Part shown: one piece after another, positions 39,248 to 47,592 of the stretch
Layout of the letters: each line of letters opens with the position of its first letter
Numbering within the stretch: position 1 is the first letter of the stretch
Source of the DNA: Cupriavidus taiwanensis
GTDB taxonomy: Bacteria; Pseudomonadota; Gammaproteobacteria; Burkholderiales; Burkholderiaceae
Direction: 5' to 3'
DNA length: 64,000 nucleotides
NCBI RefSeq assembly: GCF_900250115.1
Contig: NZ_LT984805.1
Location: 378,081 to 442,080, forward strand
Notes under the pieces: model-generated
What the model was told of the DNA's origin: nothing
Databases searched by the model: none
What the model saw: only the letters and a program-made list of their open reading frames with translations
Made by a program: the position numbers and the translations under genes

Positions 39248-39553
39248 TTATGGCCCAGCCACTTGTGGCGGGCTCTTTACTCGTAACGAAGGTAACCACA
39301 CTCCCCGGGACGGCGATCTTATTACGACGCCACGTACCGTTACGTGGCGACGACTTACCAATCGCGCCTCAGTCAATGGTACACCTTCCAGTTCCCAGCT
39401 TTCATGGGTCGCTGTCTCAAGTATGATCTTTGGGAAGGGCTCATTGCCCTTGATGTAGATCTCACCGACCAACGTCAGATGCTGTCCCTCGGTTGGTCCC
39501 ACAGCGCATGCAGCAACGCTAAGGGCAACTAGCAAAGCAATCATGTGAGTCAT
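39248..39553 (-). CDS. Small predicted lipoprotein of unknown function
   Basis: 101 residues. The N-terminus has a short hydrophobic signal with a lipobox ending at Cys (ALLVALSVAAC), so it is probably anchored to a membrane after cleavage. The mature part (GEIYIKGNEPFPKIILETAT, HESWELEGVPLTEARLV, RRHVTVRGVVI) looks like a small all-beta domain. No known family recognised. It lies 39 bp after the larger lipoprotein gene upstream, same direction, so they may be co-transcribed. Confidence 0.65.
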   Translation of the reverse strand: MTHMIALLVALSVAACAVGPTEGQHLTLVGEIYIKGNEPFPKIILETATHESWELEGVPLTEARLVSRRHVTVRGVVIRSPSRGVWLPSLRVKSPPQVAGP

Positions 39554-39592
39554 AGGTCCATAGAAGATGTGGTTGACGGCACTCTCTTCGCA

Positions 39593-40717
39593 TCATTGAA
39601 TCACGACGGACAGTGAGGAGTGGGGCGGAATCTTCACCGTTTCGCTATACATACCTTTCACATGCTCCCGGACTACTGGCACGTTGGCATAGGGGTGGAG
39701 CTCCGCGGGCACCATTGAGAACTGACTACGATCATTTAGAAATGCGCCCGTGTTAATTTCAGGCAACACGAATCCGTCTTCCTCCCGCAAAGGAAAGCCA
39801 AAGCCGACTGGGGCGGGTTCCTTCATTAGTGCACCTGATGTCGCGGCAAAGTGGCGAAATTCCTGTTGGAAGCCGGAGGTTGCTGCCGTGTCTCGAACTG
39901 AAGATTCGAGAACCGCCATCGAATCAGTGCTGCTAACGTTGGTAAGAAGATGCTTGTAAAAGCGCAGTCCGAGATGACGGTTGAGAGATCCACCGAGCGA
40001 TCCCCAGATTGAATATCCGTTGCCAGGGGAGACGAAATCGCCTGCTAGCGTGTCGAGAACCGCTTGACTCACCTTTGTTGGATCGATTTCAGTTGTCTCT
40101 ACCCAGAAATTGACAATGGTGCCGTCAGCTGTCATGAGTTTACGAACCAATGTTGTGGAGCGAGTCGTATCGTCCGCTAGATACCAGATTTTCACACTAC
40201 CGTTATCCAGTCTACTAGGCGACAAAGAATAGCGTGGAGCATAACTTTGCTCTTTGGCGTGCACTCTCCATCCGTCTCGATTAAAATTCGATATTCTGCT
40301 CTTAAGCGCTTCCGTGCTGTCATCCAATCGTAGTTGCTCGGCCACGAAGGAATAGTTCCGCGCCGCCACAGCAATTGTCGGCATAACTTGTGGAGTTCCG
40401 GTTTGATTAGTGAAAACGAGCGTTACATCCTGCCCGTTCAGCCCTGAGATGCTGATGGGAACTTCCACAGCCGAGGATGTGCTATTAACGCTTTCCCAAA
40501 CACCTATGCCGCTACCAGAATTGGTGTGTGCGTCCAGCGCCCTGCAGTTCGAGCAGCTCTTCTCGACCGGAGCCGAGGTGGTGGTGGTCATCGTCTGCGG
40601 GTCGGGCGAGGCCGTGGGATCATCACCGTCACCACCGCAAGAGGCTAGCATGATAGATATCAGCGCTGCCTGAGCTATGCTCCGAAAAAAATGCAACACG
40701 CGCTGCTTGTACGTCAT
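39593..40717 (-). CDS. Predicted lipoprotein, M30-like (hyicolysin-type) peptidase relic without HExxH
   Basis: 374 residues. Signal peptide with lipobox (AALISIMLASC, then GGDGDD). The next part, with CSNCRALDAHTNSGSG, then GYSIWGSLGGSLNRH and FYKHLLTNVSSTDSMAVLES, resembles the N- and C-terminal regions of M30-family secreted peptidases as I remember them. The zinc-binding HExxH motif expected between them is absent, and the protein is much shorter than I would expect for the family. This suggests an in-frame internal deletion or a non-catalytic relative. The family assignment rests on memory of sequence style. Confidence 0.55.
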   Translation of the reverse strand: MTYKQRVLHFFRSIAQAALISIMLASCGGDGDDPTASPDPQTMTTTTSAPVEKSCSNCRALDAHTNSGSGIGVWESVNSTSSAVEVPISISGLNGQDVTLVFTNQTGTPQVMPTIAVAARNYSFVAEQLRLDDSTEALKSRISNFNRDGWRVHAKEQSYAPRYSLSPSRLDNGSVKIWYLADDTTRSTTLVRKLMTADGTIVNFWVETTEIDPTKVSQAVLDTLAGDFVSPGNGYSIWGSLGGSLNRHLGLRFYKHLLTNVSSTDSMAVLESSVRDTAATSGFQQEFRHFAATSGALMKEPAPVGFGFPLREEDGFVLPEINTGAFLNDRSQFSMVPAELHPYANVPVVREHVKGMYSETVKIPPHSSLSVVIQ

Positions 40718-41241
40718 ATATCTTCGCTCCTTTCGCGATGCGTTTTTTGTAGCATTTGCGGGTAATTCCTAACGCAATGATGCCGACTGTCATTCTATAT
40801 ATTTCTGAATTTAGTATGAGATGTCATTCGACCGTGGTGAGACACGTCATGTTAGCATGTAGTAGCATCCAGCGAAATCTATGCCACTCAGTGTAGATTG
40901 GCAAATTGTGATTGCCACTCTGCAAGTGGTGTATGAATTTTTTCGCAATGCGGTAGAATTGGAATTCAAGCCGACAATTCGCGCCATCACTTTGTTCATT
41001 TCGTGACGCGCAATTACCGGGGGTCTCGTAGGCATCGATTTGGCCCGTTTCGCACGAGGAAACTCGATAAATAGGCGCGCATTGACGCTTGTCAAGCTAT
41101 GTCGCTGCTGTCGATGCCAGCATATTCGTTGTACTAGGTGAGTCGATGTTTGAGTTCTGCGTTCAACATCCAAGTGGAATCGAAAAAGCGGCTTACGCAA
41201 TGCAAGATACAAAAATTCCGCACAATCCGAGAAGGTGGAAC
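40718..41241. other. Intergenic region between divergent genes
   Basis: About 520 bp between the lipoprotein gene (minus) and the small HExxH protein (plus). It is AT-rich near 40,735-40,850, where promoters for the minus-strand gene would lie. A frame extends upstream from 41242 to 41089 but lacks a ribosome site. No repeats seen. Confidence 0.35.
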
Positions 41242-41697
41242 ATGACATACAACATATTAGCTTTACTGCCATCACTATTGCCCGCGGCAATAGCATGGGC
41301 AAAGAGCATGACCGACCCTGTAATTCGGAACGGGAGCGCTCTAACCGAACAAGGTCTATCGGTCGCTAGTGCCGTTGGTGTTGCTATGCCGGAACGCATC
41401 CATATCGCAATGGTCGATAGTCTCCCGATGCCCCAAGATGAAACACTACGAAACGTAGTCTGCTCAACAGGATTGTTCGGTCCGGATACGGTTGGATTGA
41501 CACTGGGATACGCCATATTGATTGCGGAAGGTCATGCTACACGGCGCTTGCTTACACATGAGTTCCGGCATGTTCATCAGTATGAAAAGGCTGGTTCAAT
41601 TGAGAAATTTCTCCTTGCATACCTAGCCGAAATTGCGACCTTTGGCTATTTTGATGCACCGCTTGAAATTGACGCGCGCGACCACGAACTGCATTGA
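41242..41697 (+). CDS. Small zinc-metallopeptidase-like protein with HEFRH motif
   Basis: 151 residues from ATG 41242, preceded by GAAGGTGG; a longer frame from 41089 is less likely. The N-terminus is hydrophobic (YNILALLPSLLPAAIAWA), a possible signal or anchor. The C-terminal half contains LLTHEFRHVHQYEKAGSIEK followed by LAYLAEIATFGYFDAPLEID AR. HEFRH (106-110) has the HExxH form of zinc peptidases and the downstream Glu/Asp residues could supply further ligands. Small proteins of this pattern are usually annotated as hypothetical. Function unknown. Confidence 0.65.
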   Translation: MTYNILALLPSLLPAAIAWAKSMTDPVIRNGSALTEQGLSVASAVGVAMPERIHIAMVDSLPMPQDETLRNVVCSTGLFGPDTVGLTLGYAILIAEGHATRRLLTHEFRHVHQYEKAGSIEKFLLAYLAEIATFGYFDAPLEIDARDHELH

Positions 41698-41750
41698 GAC
41701 GGAGATTCGCCCCTGCAGGCATGGCGAAATAATAATGGCCACGTCTACCC

Positions 41751-43224
41751 CATTTCCTTATACGGAAGTCATGACTCTTCCCTCAGTGTTTGAATAGTGA
41801 GCGCGGCGTCCATGGTTCGCTGCATGCCGATCCAGATCGTCTTGGCGCCGGGCTCGCCATCGTTCTTCCGCCCAAGGAACCCGCCCAGGGAAGCAACCAA
41901 CCGAATCATCTGATTGAGTGTGACCGGTGTCTTCGGGCGAGCTTTCTTGGAGAGCACGTATGCCCCCCGAATCTCGTCGGCATCGAAGAACAGCGACGCA
42001 TCCAGATCCGGACAGGTTCTGCCCAACCGCATCAGGCGGGCAATGCGCCATGCCACCACCATATACAACGCCAAGGCCCGCTCCACACGATCCATGTGCG
42101 ATAGCTGTAGCGCCTCGACCTTGCAGCCGGTCTTCAGGACATGGAAGAACATCTCGATCTCCCACCTTGCCCGATACCATTCAACAAGTTTGTTGACCGC
42201 ATCAGCGTCCTGCGCTTCTCGGTTCGTCACCAATCGCCAAACCACTGGCTTGACGCCTGCGGGCGCTTCGATCTCCCTTGCCGCCACACAGGTGAACTCC
42301 GCTCCGACCAGACCCGGCAGCTTCATACGCTGGGCGCGTAGTTCCTGTTTGACCTCGCGCGCCTTCTGGCCTGCTCGCCCTGGCAAGATAAAGGTGATTT
42401 CCCCGAGTACCGGGCTGGCGTCGACGCTATCCCACAACTTGCCGCCCTCGGCCAGGTTGCGGTTGTGTTGGCTGCGGATCAACCAGTCGGCCGGTTGGCC
42501 AAGTTCCTGGGCGCGCGCCATCAACTCGGCAATATCACCCTCGCGGTCTGTCACATACACCAGCCGTGTCTGCGGCAATAGCGCGGCTTGCTCCGCAACC
42601 CGTTCATATCCTTCAATCCAGCGTACGCTTTCCTTGATCCCGCCCCGGTTGCCATCGGCGTCCTTGGGCTCCCGAGCCCACATCCAGGCATCGATCACCC
42701 CCAGCGGCTCGCGGTCAGGCGTCACCGCGTAGGTCGGATGCAAAAACATGCCCCGCTGGGCTTCATAGGTCAACGGACCCAGCCCGTCGATCTCCTGGCC
42801 ATTAAAGTTCAATTCGGTTGTATCAGCGATGCACAGCACCACCGGAAACTGCGCGGCCCTCGCTGCAGTGCGCTCCCAATGCGGCTGCATTACGTCCCGC
42901 CAATCGATCTGCTCATTGCCGAGAAACCGATATGCCGCGATGGTTTGCGACCAGTCATCGCATGCGCCGGGGATGCTCGCCGTCGGCAGAGCCGCAAACC
43001 GCTTGAGCAGCTCCTTGGCGCGCCGATCCCGCCCCGGATCACCAAGATCCAGACTCTCGAATTCCTCGTCCACCCATGCCCCCGACTCGTTGCTCATTGC
43101 TGCGCGAAAATCCGAGAGTAAACGCGAGTCTGGCGAAGTTAACAACCCCCTTACCTCGAAATTCCCGGGACTTCAAGCTCCAAGCCTCGCCGCGGAGACG
43201 GTCCTACTTCCGTATAAGGGGATG
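41751..43224 (-). mobile_element. IS4-family element, copy F (complete, intact)
   Basis: About 1474 bp with termini CATTTCCTTATACGGAAGTC and CATCCCCTTATACGGAAGT. This is the only copy of the three whose transposase is uninterrupted. The 9-bp flanks do not match (CGTCTACCC / CCTCAAAAG), so ends have been exchanged or flanks rearranged. Confidence 0.92.
41769..43097 (-). CDS. IS4-family transposase (intact, Tn5-like N-terminus)
   Basis: 442 residues from ATG 43097 (MSNESGAW..); an upstream TTG at 43145 is possible. The N-terminal DNA-binding segment EEFESLDLGDPGRDRRAKEL and the TIAAYRFLGNEQIDW stretch are like Tn5 transposase. The catalytic core has Asp in CIADTTELNF, Asp in YVTDREGDIAEL and the IS4 YREK signature YRARWEIEMFFHVLK. 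It could act in trans on the two broken copies. Confidence 0.93.
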   Translation of the reverse strand: MSNESGAWVDEEFESLDLGDPGRDRRAKELLKRFAALPTASIPGACDDWSQTIAAYRFLGNEQIDWRDVMQPHWERTAARAAQFPVVLCIADTTELNFNGQEIDGLGPLTYEAQRGMFLHPTYAVTPDREPLGVIDAWMWAREPKDADGNRGGIKESVRWIEGYERVAEQAALLPQTRLVYVTDREGDIAELMARAQELGQPADWLIRSQHNRNLAEGGKLWDSVDASPVLGEITFILPGRAGQKAREVKQELRAQRMKLPGLVGAEFTCVAAREIEAPAGVKPVVWRLVTNREAQDADAVNKLVEWYRARWEIEMFFHVLKTGCKVEALQLSHMDRVERALALYMVVAWRIARLMRLGRTCPDLDASLFFDADEIRGAYVLSKKARPKTPVTLNQMIRLVASLGGFLGRKNDGEPGAKTIWIGMQRTMDAALTIQTLREES

Positions 43225-43259
43225 CCTCAAAAGACCGCTTTCTCTCTTTGGAGCACACT

Positions 43260-43668
43260 ATGATCGAATCCCTTAAACAAAGCGGTACGAAACGCACATG
43301 GCGTCGCATTCGCGTGAGGGGCAGCTGGCTGCCAGACCATGCCTTTGTGTGGGCGTATTGGAACGGCACCATGTGGAACGGCTTTACTGTCCCGATGTTT
43401 ACCAGCCAGGACGCCAGCAATCTCTGTGCGGTGATGCCGAGCCTCGTGTACGTTGAGGCTCGCCAAGTCTTTGCTTTTCCTTTGCTGTGCCGTCTTCGCT
43501 TGCTGCGCCGCCCAGCCGACCTCGCCGAATACCTGTCGGGGTTTCGAAGCGCTGTGGCTGGATATTGCCGGAACTGTCACGGTCGTCCGGGTCCGCCCAG
43601 TCACGATTGCGGAGAGCGGCGGCATGATGTCCGCGAAAGGCCAACACCATTTGTCAAAGCTAAATTGA
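43260..43668 (+). pseudogene. Hypothetical protein gene, frameshifted
   Basis: Starts MIESLKQSGTKRTWRRIRVR then GSWLPDHAFVWAYWNGTMWN with coding character, reaching ADLAEYLSG. Near 43,545 the natural continuation moves to another frame (FEALWLDIAGTVTVVRVRPV TIAESGGMMSAKGQ). I do not recognise a family. It ends near a short ISNCY-end-like sequence (AAGCTAAATTGAAAT). Confidence 0.4.
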
Positions 43669-43922
43669 AATCTATGGTCAGCCCGATCTTTGCAAGGTTG
43701 AGGTCGATGATCTGTGGCTTGCCTAAATCTATCCAGAGTCTGCTTGGAGATTGCTCTCCCGCTCCACGATGAAAGTCGCGCCCGGTAGTATTAAAAATGT
43801 CCGCACTTTGTGGTAGCTATACAATTTGTCAGGGTGTCCACCGGGCCACTGGGCCGTTGGGTCATCAATGTCAACGTCGCAAAGCCTGAATTAACAAATA
43901 ATCCTGCGCGGTCAGCCCACCT
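43669..43922. other. Spacer with no recognisable gene
   Basis: About 250 bp between the hypothetical gene and the IS110 fragment; nothing recognised. Confidence 0.3.
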
Positions 43923-44345
43923 TCAGCTCGCCGCGGCCACGGGGATTTGGTAATCACTGCGGCGGTACAGCAACGCCCACGCTATGCTTGCAAGCTTATT
44001 GGCCAAGGCACACGCGACGACGTTTGGATGGCGCCGTACGAGCATCTTCCGAAGCCAATCCCCAAGCCCATCCGTTCGTCGATGAAGACGTGTCATTACA
44101 GAGCATGCGCATTGAATCAGCAGGCAACGTATGCTTTTGTCGCCTCGCTTACTGATACCGAGCAGAGCCGGGCGACCGCCAGTACTGTATTGCCGCGGCA
44201 CTAGCCTTATCGATGCGGCAATGTCACGCCCGGAGCGAGAATTCTTTGCATCCCCCAGTTCAGCGGCCAACAAGCTGTCGGTAATGGCTCCAATGCCCGG
44301 GATGGCAAGCAGGCGCAGAGCGTTGTCGTCTTCCTTAAGCTGCTG
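43923..44345 (-). pseudogene. IS110-family transposase C-terminal fragment
   Basis: Minus-strand LAIPGIGAITDSLLAAELGD, IRLVPRQYSTGGRPALLGIS, KRGDKSIRCLLIQCACSVMT and RRHPNVVACALANKLASIAW: the helix-hairpin-helix and C-terminal region of an IS110 transposase different from those at 22353 and 29399. It is truncated at 44345, where ISNCY sequence begins. Confidence 0.78.
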
Positions 44346-44758
44346 CGACAGTTCCGCTTGACCTGGTCGTCAAGGCACTTGAGCGGGACCCAGAAACCAG
44401 CGTCGATCATGATCCGGCGCACCGTCTCGGTGGCCAGGTCGATGCCATGGCGCTCGCGCAGCTTCTCGGCGGCGAGCGTCGGGCCGAAGTCGGCGTAGCT
44501 GCCGCGAATCAGGCCGCGCACGCGGGACTCCAGCCCCGACGGCAGCTGGCGGTTGCTGTCACGGCCGCGCTTACGCGAGCCCAGGCCACTCGGACCATCC
44601 TCGCGGTAGCGCAGCACCAGCCGTTCCACCTGGCGCCGCGACAAGCCGAGCTTCTCGGCGGCGCGCCAGACCGCCAGGCCATGGTCGACCACGGCCTGAA
44701 TCACCTTGAGCCGATCGAGTTCGCGCATCGTCGTCGTGATGGTCTCGGGCTTGCGCAT
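44346..44758 (-). pseudogene. ISNCY-type transposase N-terminal fragment
   Basis: MRKPETITTTMRELDRLKVI followed by AVWRAAEKLGLSRRQVERLV, GLGSRKRGRDSNRQLPSGLE and YADFGPTLAAEKLRERHGID, then lost at the IS110 junction. It is a relative of the full-length gene at 45027-46397, not a copy. The winged helix-turn-helix is complete; the integrase core is missing. Confidence 0.8.
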
Positions 44759-44859
44759 CGCGGCCTCCAGTCTCGGACAGACGGAAAGCCGCCAGCATGC
44801 CAGCCTGGGCAAGGGGGTACGTCATTTCTATTTGGCTCAAATGCGACATTACTATTTGG

Positions 44860-46401
44860 GGCCAACACGTGCTGTCAAAGCTAAATTGAAATGTCCGGTC
44901 TCTGGCTAAGTTGAAATGTCCGGTTGATCGGCTATTGGGGTGAGCGTAGGGCGGTAGTGCTGTCCTGACGTGACTGAGTCCAAGCCGTGCTGCCTGAGCC
45001 CTGTTGAACTGCCAGCGCAAGCTGAATCAGTTTTCCGTTCCGTTAAGCGGCCACGGCTGCTCCTGCAGCCTTTGCAACGCTTCCAACATATCGTTCTGGC
45101 CGAGCGACCGCTGCGATTTCTTGCCGGGCGGCCGTCCACGCTTGCGCGGAACCCCCTCCGTGCCAGGCACAGAGAGCGAACGCGTGTTATCGCGCTTCTC
45201 CTGCACGTATTGCGCCAACTGCAGCACATGTCCCAGGCGCTTGTTGTCCACGATCGCGCCCTGGTCCACTTCCGACAGCCGGTCATAGGTGGTGTAGGGC
45301 AGGGCGGCGCCATTAGCCCGCGGCTCGATCCTGCCATCTGGGTAGTGATAGACGTCGATGTAGCAGCCAGCCAGCTTGCGATGCTCCGGCGGGTCCGCCA
45401 GCAGGTAGAGCATCTTGTCGTACTGGATCGTCAGGCTCTTGGACACGCAGCGTGGCTCGCGCCACGCGAAGATCAGATCCAGATTCTCGTCCGGTCGCAG
45501 CGGTCGATGGGCGTTGTGGTTGTTGCGCGGCACCTTGGCAAAGCGCGCGTTGTAGTCGGCGATGAACTCCGCCATGAAGCCATTGGCCGCCTCCATGGTG
45601 CTGATGCCACGCAGGCGCAGCTCCTTGACCAGCCGGTCCTGCAAGGTCAGGTGTGTCCGTTCCACGCGGCCTTTTGCCTGGCTGCTGTTGGCGCAGATGC
45701 CTTCGATGTTCAGTTCGAACAAGGCCCGCGCAAACTGCGTATGGCCGTCGCCGCTAGTTGCTCCTTGCTTGTTGACCCGGAAAACGCTGGCCTTGTCACT
45801 GTAAAACGCCACCGGCTTGCCGTGGCGCTCCAGGTAGGCGCGGGTCGCCGCGAAGTACGTGAACGTGGCCTCCGAATGGGTAAAGCGCAGCTCCATGATC
45901 CGGCTGGTGGCGTCGTCGACATAAACGAGCAGCGTGCAGGCAGGCGCGCGTTCCTCAAACCAGCGGTGATCGCAGCCATCAATCTGAATCAGTTCGCCAT
46001 AGCAGGCGCGCCGATTACGAGGCTGATAGACCTTGAGCGGGCGCTGTTTGCGCGGTACCCACAGGCCGGCAACCATCATCAGCCGCCGGACCGTTTCCTT
46101 CGCCAGAGTGAGCCCGTGTGCTTCGCGCAGCTTCTCGGCCGCCAGGGTCGGGCCGAAGTCGGCATAGTGTTCCCGGATCAGGCCGAGCGCTGCGGCTTCG
46201 CGCTCGCCAGACAGACGGTTGTTGCTGGGTCGGCCGCGCTTGCGCGAGACCAGCCCGGCTGGGCCTTCCAGCCGGTAGCGCTCCAGTAACCGCCGCAGCT
46301 GCCGGTCAGTGATCTCCAATCGTTCGGCGGCCACGCCAGGCCGCAACTGACCATCCATGACCGCCTGGACGGTCTTGAGCCTGTCAATCTCGCGCATGCT
46401 T
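44860..46401 (-). mobile_element. ISNCY-type element (complete transposase)
   Basis: The transposase at 45027-46397 is followed, on the 44.87-44.93 kb side, by two direct repeats of GCTAARTTGAAATGTCCGGT, which look like an IS end. The other end is cut or capped by the IS427-like element beginning at 46402. Borders are approximate. Confidence 0.6.
45027..46397 (-). CDS. ISNCY-type transposase with integrase core
   Basis: 456 residues from MREIDRLKTVQAVMDGQLRP; the open frame extends six codons upstream, but those codons are IS427 terminus. Helix-turn-helix LEITDRQLRRLLERYRLEGP, then an rve-type core with Asp in IQIDGCDHRWFE, Asp in AFYSDKASVFRV and Glu in SSQAKGRVERTHLTLQDRL. C-terminal KRGRPPGKKSQRSLGQND is basic. 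The gene appears intact. Confidence 0.9.
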   Translation of the reverse strand: MREIDRLKTVQAVMDGQLRPGVAAERLEITDRQLRRLLERYRLEGPAGLVSRKRGRPSNNRLSGEREAAALGLIREHYADFGPTLAAEKLREAHGLTLAKETVRRLMMVAGLWVPRKQRPLKVYQPRNRRACYGELIQIDGCDHRWFEERAPACTLLVYVDDATSRIMELRFTHSEATFTYFAATRAYLERHGKPVAFYSDKASVFRVNKQGATSGDGHTQFARALFELNIEGICANSSQAKGRVERTHLTLQDRLVKELRLRGISTMEAANGFMAEFIADYNARFAKVPRNNHNAHRPLRPDENLDLIFAWREPRCVSKSLTIQYDKMLYLLADPPEHRKLAGCYIDVYHYPDGRIEPRANGAALPYTTYDRLSEVDQGAIVDNKRLGHVLQLAQYVQEKRDNTRSLSVPGTEGVPRKRGRPPGKKSQRSLGQNDMLEALQRLQEQPWPLNGTEN

Positions 46402-47257
46402 AGAGACCGTTTCAAAAAGACCCCGAGGGGGCTGTTAACCTTTTCGGCAAGCTGTTAACCTTGGCCATCTGAACGATGGGAACCGAGGGGATGAGCGCGC
46501 CGATCATCGATGACGAGCTGTGGGCACTGATCGAACCTTTGCTGCCGCCGCCGAAGCCGCGACGCAAGAAATATCCAGGCCGCCTTCCGGTTTCGGATCG
46601 AGCTGCGCTGAACGGCATCTTGTTCGTGTTCAAGACCAGCATACGCTGGTGCGACCTGTCGACCAAGTTGGGATTCGGTTCGGGTCCGACCTGCTGGAGG
46701 CGCTTGCGCGACTGGCAGAAGGCTGGCGTGTGGAAGCGATTGCACGAACTATTGCTGGCGAAGCTTCGCGAGGCCCACGAACTCGATTTCTCACGAGTAG
46801 CCGTCGATTCATCGTCGGTGCGAGCCGTTGGGGCGGGCGAAAAACTGGCCCGAACCCCACGGATCGCTCGCGACCAGGTTCCAAGCACCACATCCTCGTC
46901 GATGCAAATGGCGTCCCAATCAGCGCAATCCTGACCGGGGCGAATCGCAACGACGTCACCCAATTGCTGCCGCTCGTCGACGCGATCCCGCCCATTCGCG
47001 GCGTGCGCGGCCGACCGCTTCAGAAGCCAAAAGTCATCTACGCAGACCGAGGCTATGACTCCGAGCCACATCGTCAGCGGCTTCGCGAGCGCGGCATCAA
47101 GCCGGTGCTTGCCAAACGCCGGACTGAGCACGGTAGTGGTCTGGGCAAGTTCCGCTGGGTTGTCGAACGTACCCAAGCGTGGCTTCACAACTTTCGTCGT
47201 CTTCGCATTCGCTTCGAACGTCGAGCTGACATTCATGAAGCGCTCCTCAAGTTCGGC
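46402..47257 (+). mobile_element. IS5-family (IS427-like) element, right end missing
   Basis: The left terminus GAGACCGTTTCAAAAAGACC sits directly at the ISNCY transposase start. Two overlapping frames encode the transposase. The sequence leaves the element just after HEALLKFG, before a right inverted repeat, so this copy is truncated. Confidence 0.8.
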
Positions 47258-47260
47258 TGA
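46491..47260 (+). CDS. IS427-like transposase encoded in two frames (orfA/orfB)
   Basis: First frame: MSAPIIDDELWALIEPLLPP, ALNGILFVFKTSIRWCDLST, GSGPTCWRRLRDWQKAGVWK, DFSRVAVDSSSVRA. At the CGAAAAAC stretch near 46,840 the -1 frame continues as RKTGPNPTDRSRPGSKHHIL, GANRNDVTQLLPLVDAIPPI, VIYADRGYDSEPHRQRLRER, RWVVERTQAWLHNFRRLRIR. IS427-group elements normally make the full enzyme by frameshifting, so the shift need not be a mutation. The C-terminus is clipped at the element's broken right end. Confidence 0.82.
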
Positions 47261-47592
47261 ATTCGATGCACCTGGTATTTCCAGTAGGCGTCCATGGTTG
47301 GGCCGAATGAGTCTTTCCCCTTGTCCCAGTGGTGGATTTTGATGCCTTCGTAGGTGTCGTAGGGAAATCCACAAGGAACTGGCACCTTGTTGCGACGCCC
47401 AGATCCGGGCCTCGAAATCCAATGGAGTACCCGCCATTCCTTACGCTCCCACTGCTTTGCAGTGCAGCATGACTATATCGCCATGCCCGCTGGCATTACA
47501 TTTGCACAAGGGAATGCGCTCCGGATCTGCGGCCTTTCGCAACCGGGACTGCAAAGCAAGAAGGACATGACATCCACCAAGGAGAATATCCC
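47258..47592. promoter_or_regulatory. Region upstream of the toluene monooxygenase cluster
   Basis: 335 bp before tmoA. TGGCAC (47380-47385) followed by a 4-nt spacer and TTGC resembles a -24/-12 sigma-54 promoter but is one base short of normal spacing. Related monooxygenase operons are often sigma-54 dependent. On the minus strand, 47258-47437 reads without stops (VPVPCGFPYDTYEGIKIHHW, DSFGPTMDAYWKYQVHRI), which looks like a piece of an unidentified gene. GAGAATATCCC precedes the tmoA ATG. Confidence 0.4.

Noticed and set aside
44970..46289. 439-codon plus-strand frame opposite the ISNCY transposase
   Set aside because: Shadow of the intact minus-strand gene with clear integrase motifs.
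46412..47437. 341-codon minus-strand frame across the IS427-like element
   Set aside because: Opposite strand of a recognised transposase; its C-terminal two-thirds are the complement of the DDE domain.
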